This document shows positions 5,709 through 7,821 of a DNA stretch of 7,821 bases, piece by piece. Numbering within the stretch: the stretch's first letter is position 1; every line of letters begins with the position of its first letter. The translations under genes and the position numbers were made by a program. The notes under the pieces were generated by a model, which was not told the origin of the DNA, did no database searches, and was given only the letters and a program-made list of their open reading frames with translations. This DNA is from DAITPV01 sp050692555 (GTDB lineage Bacteria > Actinomycetota > UBA4738 > CALAEC01): NCBI GenBank assembly GCA_050692555.1, contig JBOGVS010000059.1, positions 1-7,821 on the forward strand. Direction: 5' to 3'.

Positions 5709-6792
5709 GTGGCGGAAGCACAGGCGCGGGAGCGGGGCAACGCTCGAGAGCTCACGCTCACCAGGCCACGCCGCTCGCTGCGGAAGCCTTCACAGGCCCG
5801 GGATCGATCTCTCCGATACGCCCTCCTCGTCCTGCTGGCACTGGTCGCTACAGGCCTCGGTCTGCGGCTCCTCAACGCGGCCAGCCTTCCAGCGCTCCAG
5901 AACTTCCTCCTGGTGTTCAGCGCCCTCCTGGTGGAGGCCCTCCCGTTCGTCCTGCTGGGGGCGGTGGTGTCGGCCGCGGTCGAGGTCTTCGTGCCCTCCC
6001 GGATGTTCCACCGGCTGGGCCGGATGCCGGGAGTGGTCCAGGTTCCCGTCGCGGCAATGGGCGGCTTCGCCTCCCCGTGTGCGAGTGCGGATCGGTCCCG
6101 GTCGCACGCCGCCTCGTCCTGAAGGGCCTCTCCCCGGTCGCCCCCGTCACGTTCATGCTCGCCGCCCCGGTCCTGAACCCGATCGTCCTCGTCACCACCG
6201 CGATCGCCTTCCGAGGGCGGGGTCTCCTGTGGCCGATGGTGGGGGGCCGCGCGGTGCTCAGTTTCGCCGTCGCCGTCGCCGTCGGGTGGGTGCTGGGGGC
6301 CCGCGGCAGAGACGAGCTGCTTCGCGCCCGGGCAGAGGACCGCTGTGCGGACGGAACCTGCGGGCACGACCATGGCAGCGAAGTCTCCGGGCCCGAACCC
6401 CGATGGAGCTCCTTCTTCGGCCACCTCACCGGGGACTTCACGATGATGGCCAAGTACCTGGTGATCGGCGCCGCCGCTGCGGCCACCCTTCAGACATTCA
6501 TCCCGTCTTCGTTCTTCGACCCTGTGGCGAACACGCCGGTCAGCATGCTCGCGCTGGTGCTCGCGGCCGCGCTTTCGCTGTGCTCCCAGTCGGACGCCTT
6601 CGTGGCGGCCTCCTTGGTGCAGTTCGGCCCGCCTCCCAGCTGGCCTTCCCAGTCTTCGGCCCAATGGTCGACGCCAAGCTCCTGGTGCTGTACCGGGGCA
6701 CCTTCAGCAGGGGCTTCGTCCGGAGCCTGGTCGTCACGGTGACCACGGTCACTCTGTCCGGCACCTTGTGGGTGGAGATCCTGCTCGGCTGA
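5709..6792 (+). pseudogene. YraQ/ArsP-type permease (PF03773), two frameshifts
   Basis: The coding sense runs through three frames: 5709 to about 6071, about 6074 to 6628, and about 6631 to 6792. Together they spell a permease of the DUF318/ArsP_1 family, a group of polytopic exporters or metal-linked permeases. Frame 1 gives a polar N-terminus and helices including LVEALPFVLLGAVVSAAVEVFVPSR. Frame 2 opens with VCECGSVPVARRL, the family's conserved CxCG motif, then LAAPVLNPIVLVTT, a cytoplasmic loop and TMMAKYLVIGAAAAATLQ. Frame 3 supplies FPVFGPMVDAKLLVLYRG and the last helix. One extra base at each break restores a 361-residue protein of normal family length: TTCCCC for TCCCC near 6072, and CCCC for CCC at 6628-6630. 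The loop carries RCADGTCGHDHG, a possible Cys/His metal site. The GTG start follows the DUF2933 stop closely, with only a weak ribosome site. Assembly error is more likely than decay. Confidence 0.85.
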
Positions 6793-6799
6793 AGCCCCG

Positions 6800-7225
6800 T
6801 CAGGCCGCCGAGAGGCCGACCAGCTCCTGCGATCTGTGCGCGTTCCAGACCAGCGAGACCAGCAACGCCCCGAGCGCGAAGGGGAAGAAGTAGGCTCGGA
6901 CGGCCACCAGCGCCACGGTGAACTGCGCGCCAACGACCAGCGCGATGGTGGGGACGCAGCAGGCGAACCCGGTGAGGAACCCGGGGAAGGCCCCTAACAG
7001 CCCGGTGTAGGCCCGGGTCCGGCACGCCCGAGCGGTCCGGACCAGGTGGAGGGCGACGGCCAGGTTCAGGGCTACGAGCACCCCGAGCAATAGGCCCATG
7101 GCCAGGTTGACCGGCGCCACGAGGATCGCCACGTGGTTCACGGGATAGATGGCCACCACGGGCTCGTAGTAGAAGGCCGCGATCTGCTTGAAGACCTTCG
7201 AGGTCCAGTCCGGGGCAACCTGCAC
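6800..7225 (-). CDS. Uncharacterised multi-helix membrane domain with paired cysteines
   Basis: About 141 residues from the GTG at 7225 and rich in membrane helices: around 25-60, 75-100 and 105-130 (KQIAAFYYEPVVAIYPVNH, then LVAPVNLAMGLLLG, GFLTGFACCVPTIALVVG, AYFFPFALGALLVSLVW). I do not recognise a named family. The FACCVP motif, two adjacent cysteines before a proline in a helix, recalls the redox helices of thiol carriers or metal-binding transmembrane cysteines, but that is only a resemblance. The start has no Shine-Dalgarno and lies 88 bases inside the upstream DUF3179 frame. A single added C near 7226-7231 would join this segment to the DUF3179 chain, giving continuous sense (SIPP then VQVAPDW). 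So it may be the C-terminal half of that protein rather than a gene of its own. It is convergent with the permease, separated by seven bases, with no visible terminator. Confidence 0.6.
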   Translation of the reverse strand: MQVAPDWTSKVFKQIAAFYYEPVVAIYPVNHVAILVAPVNLAMGLLLGVLVALNLAVALHLVRTARACRTRAYTGLLGAFPGFLTGFACCVPTIALVVGAQFTVALVAVRAYFFPFALGALLVSLVWNAHRSQELVGLSAA

Positions 7226-7821
7226 GGCGGGATCGACACGAAGCGGGAGAAGTCCGTCCCCGGCGAGATCACCAGGTTCCGGATCGCCAGGAGGTAGATG
7301 AGGACGTACGCGACGGTGACCGCGACCGCGATCCGTCGGTGGCGCCGGGATCGCAGCGCCTCCCCGGTCACTCCCAGCGCGACGACGACCGGCTTCCCCT
7401 CCATCGTGGCCCGCACGGTCCCCCGACGCCTGAGGAGAGACTTCCGCACCGCCAGCCAGTCCGTCCCGAGCTTCACCCCGATCACGACCTCCTTGTCGTC
7501 GAACCTCGGATCCTCCCGCATCACGGGGAATTGACGGCTCGTCCCGGGCGCGTAGTAGCCGCTCAGCGGCGTGTACGAGCCGTAGGGGTCGGACCCGTAG
7601 TCCCTGACGAACCCCGTCTCGGCAGACAGCACCACGGTGTCCGGGTGGGCCGCCCGCCACCGGTCCCAGGTCGTCCAGTCCAGCGGGATCTCCCCGAGCC
7701 ACCGCCCGAAGCTGGGACCGAGGATGGCCCGGGCCAGGATCTGGGGCCAGCGGCTGTCGGTCTGCCGGTCGTACATGAGCAGGTTGGAGTTCACCAGGTC
7801 GCCCGATGTCCCGAAGGAGTA
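7138..7821 (-). CDS. DUF3179 domain protein, 5' end off window
   Basis: The frame is open to the right edge, so the N-terminus is missing. The visible part starts within the DUF3179 signature: YSFGTSG, then NSNLLMYDRQTDSRW, followed by the acidic HPDTVVLS and GYYAPGTSRQFPVMRED segments, and DDKEVVIGVKLGTDW. DUF3179 proteins are extracytoplasmic or membrane-associated and functionally unassigned. After the domain comes a basic stretch (LRSRRHRR) and a membrane helix, AVAVTVAYVLIYLLAI. The last about 30 codons (from FVSIPPCRLPRTG, Arg/Ser/Pro-rich) look like out-of-frame translation, which supports a missing base near 7226-7231. With it restored, the chain would run on through the membrane domain ending at 6800. 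No promoter or operator copy is visible in the window. Confidence 0.75.
   Translation of the reverse strand, partial: YSFGTSGDLVNSNLLMYDRQTDSRWPQILARAILGPSFGRWLGEIPLDWTTWDRWRAAHPDTVVLSAETGFVRDYGSDPYGSYTPLSGYYAPGTSRQFPVMREDPRFDDKEVVIGVKLGTDWLAVRKSLLRRRGTVRATMEGKPVVVALGVTGEALRSRRHRRIAVAVTVAYVLIYLLAIRNLVISPGTDFSRFVSIPPCRLPRTGPRRSSSRSRPSTTSPWWPSIP

Noticed and set aside
5249..6664. 471-codon open frame on the minus strand opposite DUF2933 and the permease
   Set aside because: The translation is compositionally biased and motif-free, and it would run across operator e. The plus-strand frames carry the family motifs.

Overview
The window is uniformly GC-rich, with compact genes, GTG/TTG starts and families most familiar from high-GC Gram-positives (DUF3105, an actinobacterial-style Rieske protein, a basic-tailed membrane-anchored redoxin). 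I infer an uncultured or environmental Actinomycetota chromosome. That is inference; no ribosomal or marker gene is present.

Layout, left to right. Minus strand, 1-5136: a redoxin cut by the left edge and a CcdA-type membrane thiol carrier (overlapping genes), a Rieske 2Fe-2S protein, a membrane-anchored sulfite-oxidase-fold molybdoenzyme directly behind a DUF3105 protein, a SHOCT-domain membrane peptide and a secreted Met-rich protein (ATGA overlap). A 157-bp divergent intergenic region follows. Plus strand, 5294-6792: a DUF2933-type membrane protein and a YraQ/ArsP-type permease (PF03773) that is broken by two single-base frameshifts. Convergent to it with a 7-bp gap, minus strand 7821-6800: a DUF3179 protein cut by the right edge, and a membrane domain in another frame that may be its C-terminal half behind a third frameshift.

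The most interesting signal is regulatory. A 17-bp dyad, gene-oriented consensus close to TACGAC-N5-GTAGTA, occurs in five intergenic positions, ahead of five separate transcription units: ccdA-redoxin, Rieske, DUF3105-molybdoenzyme, Met-rich-SHOCT and DUF2933-permease. In four of the five it lies 13-30 bp before the start codon, and in several cases it overlaps a plausible -10 box. This suggests one regulator controls the whole cluster. Its gene is not in the window.

Taken together the genes look like an envelope redox and metal-handling cluster: disulfide/thiol transfer (CcdA, redoxin), electron transfer (Rieske, molybdoenzyme), a Met-rich probable copper-binding secreted protein, and a DUF2933-permease pair of the type seen in metal-resistance loci. 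A copper or other soft-metal response is my best hypothesis, not something the sequence proves. Three suspected frameshifts, each explained by one missing base, two or all three of them in a short C run, point to assembly or sequencing error rather than true gene decay. No RNA gene, CRISPR array or insertion sequence was seen, and no gene-free stretch exceeds about 160 bp.
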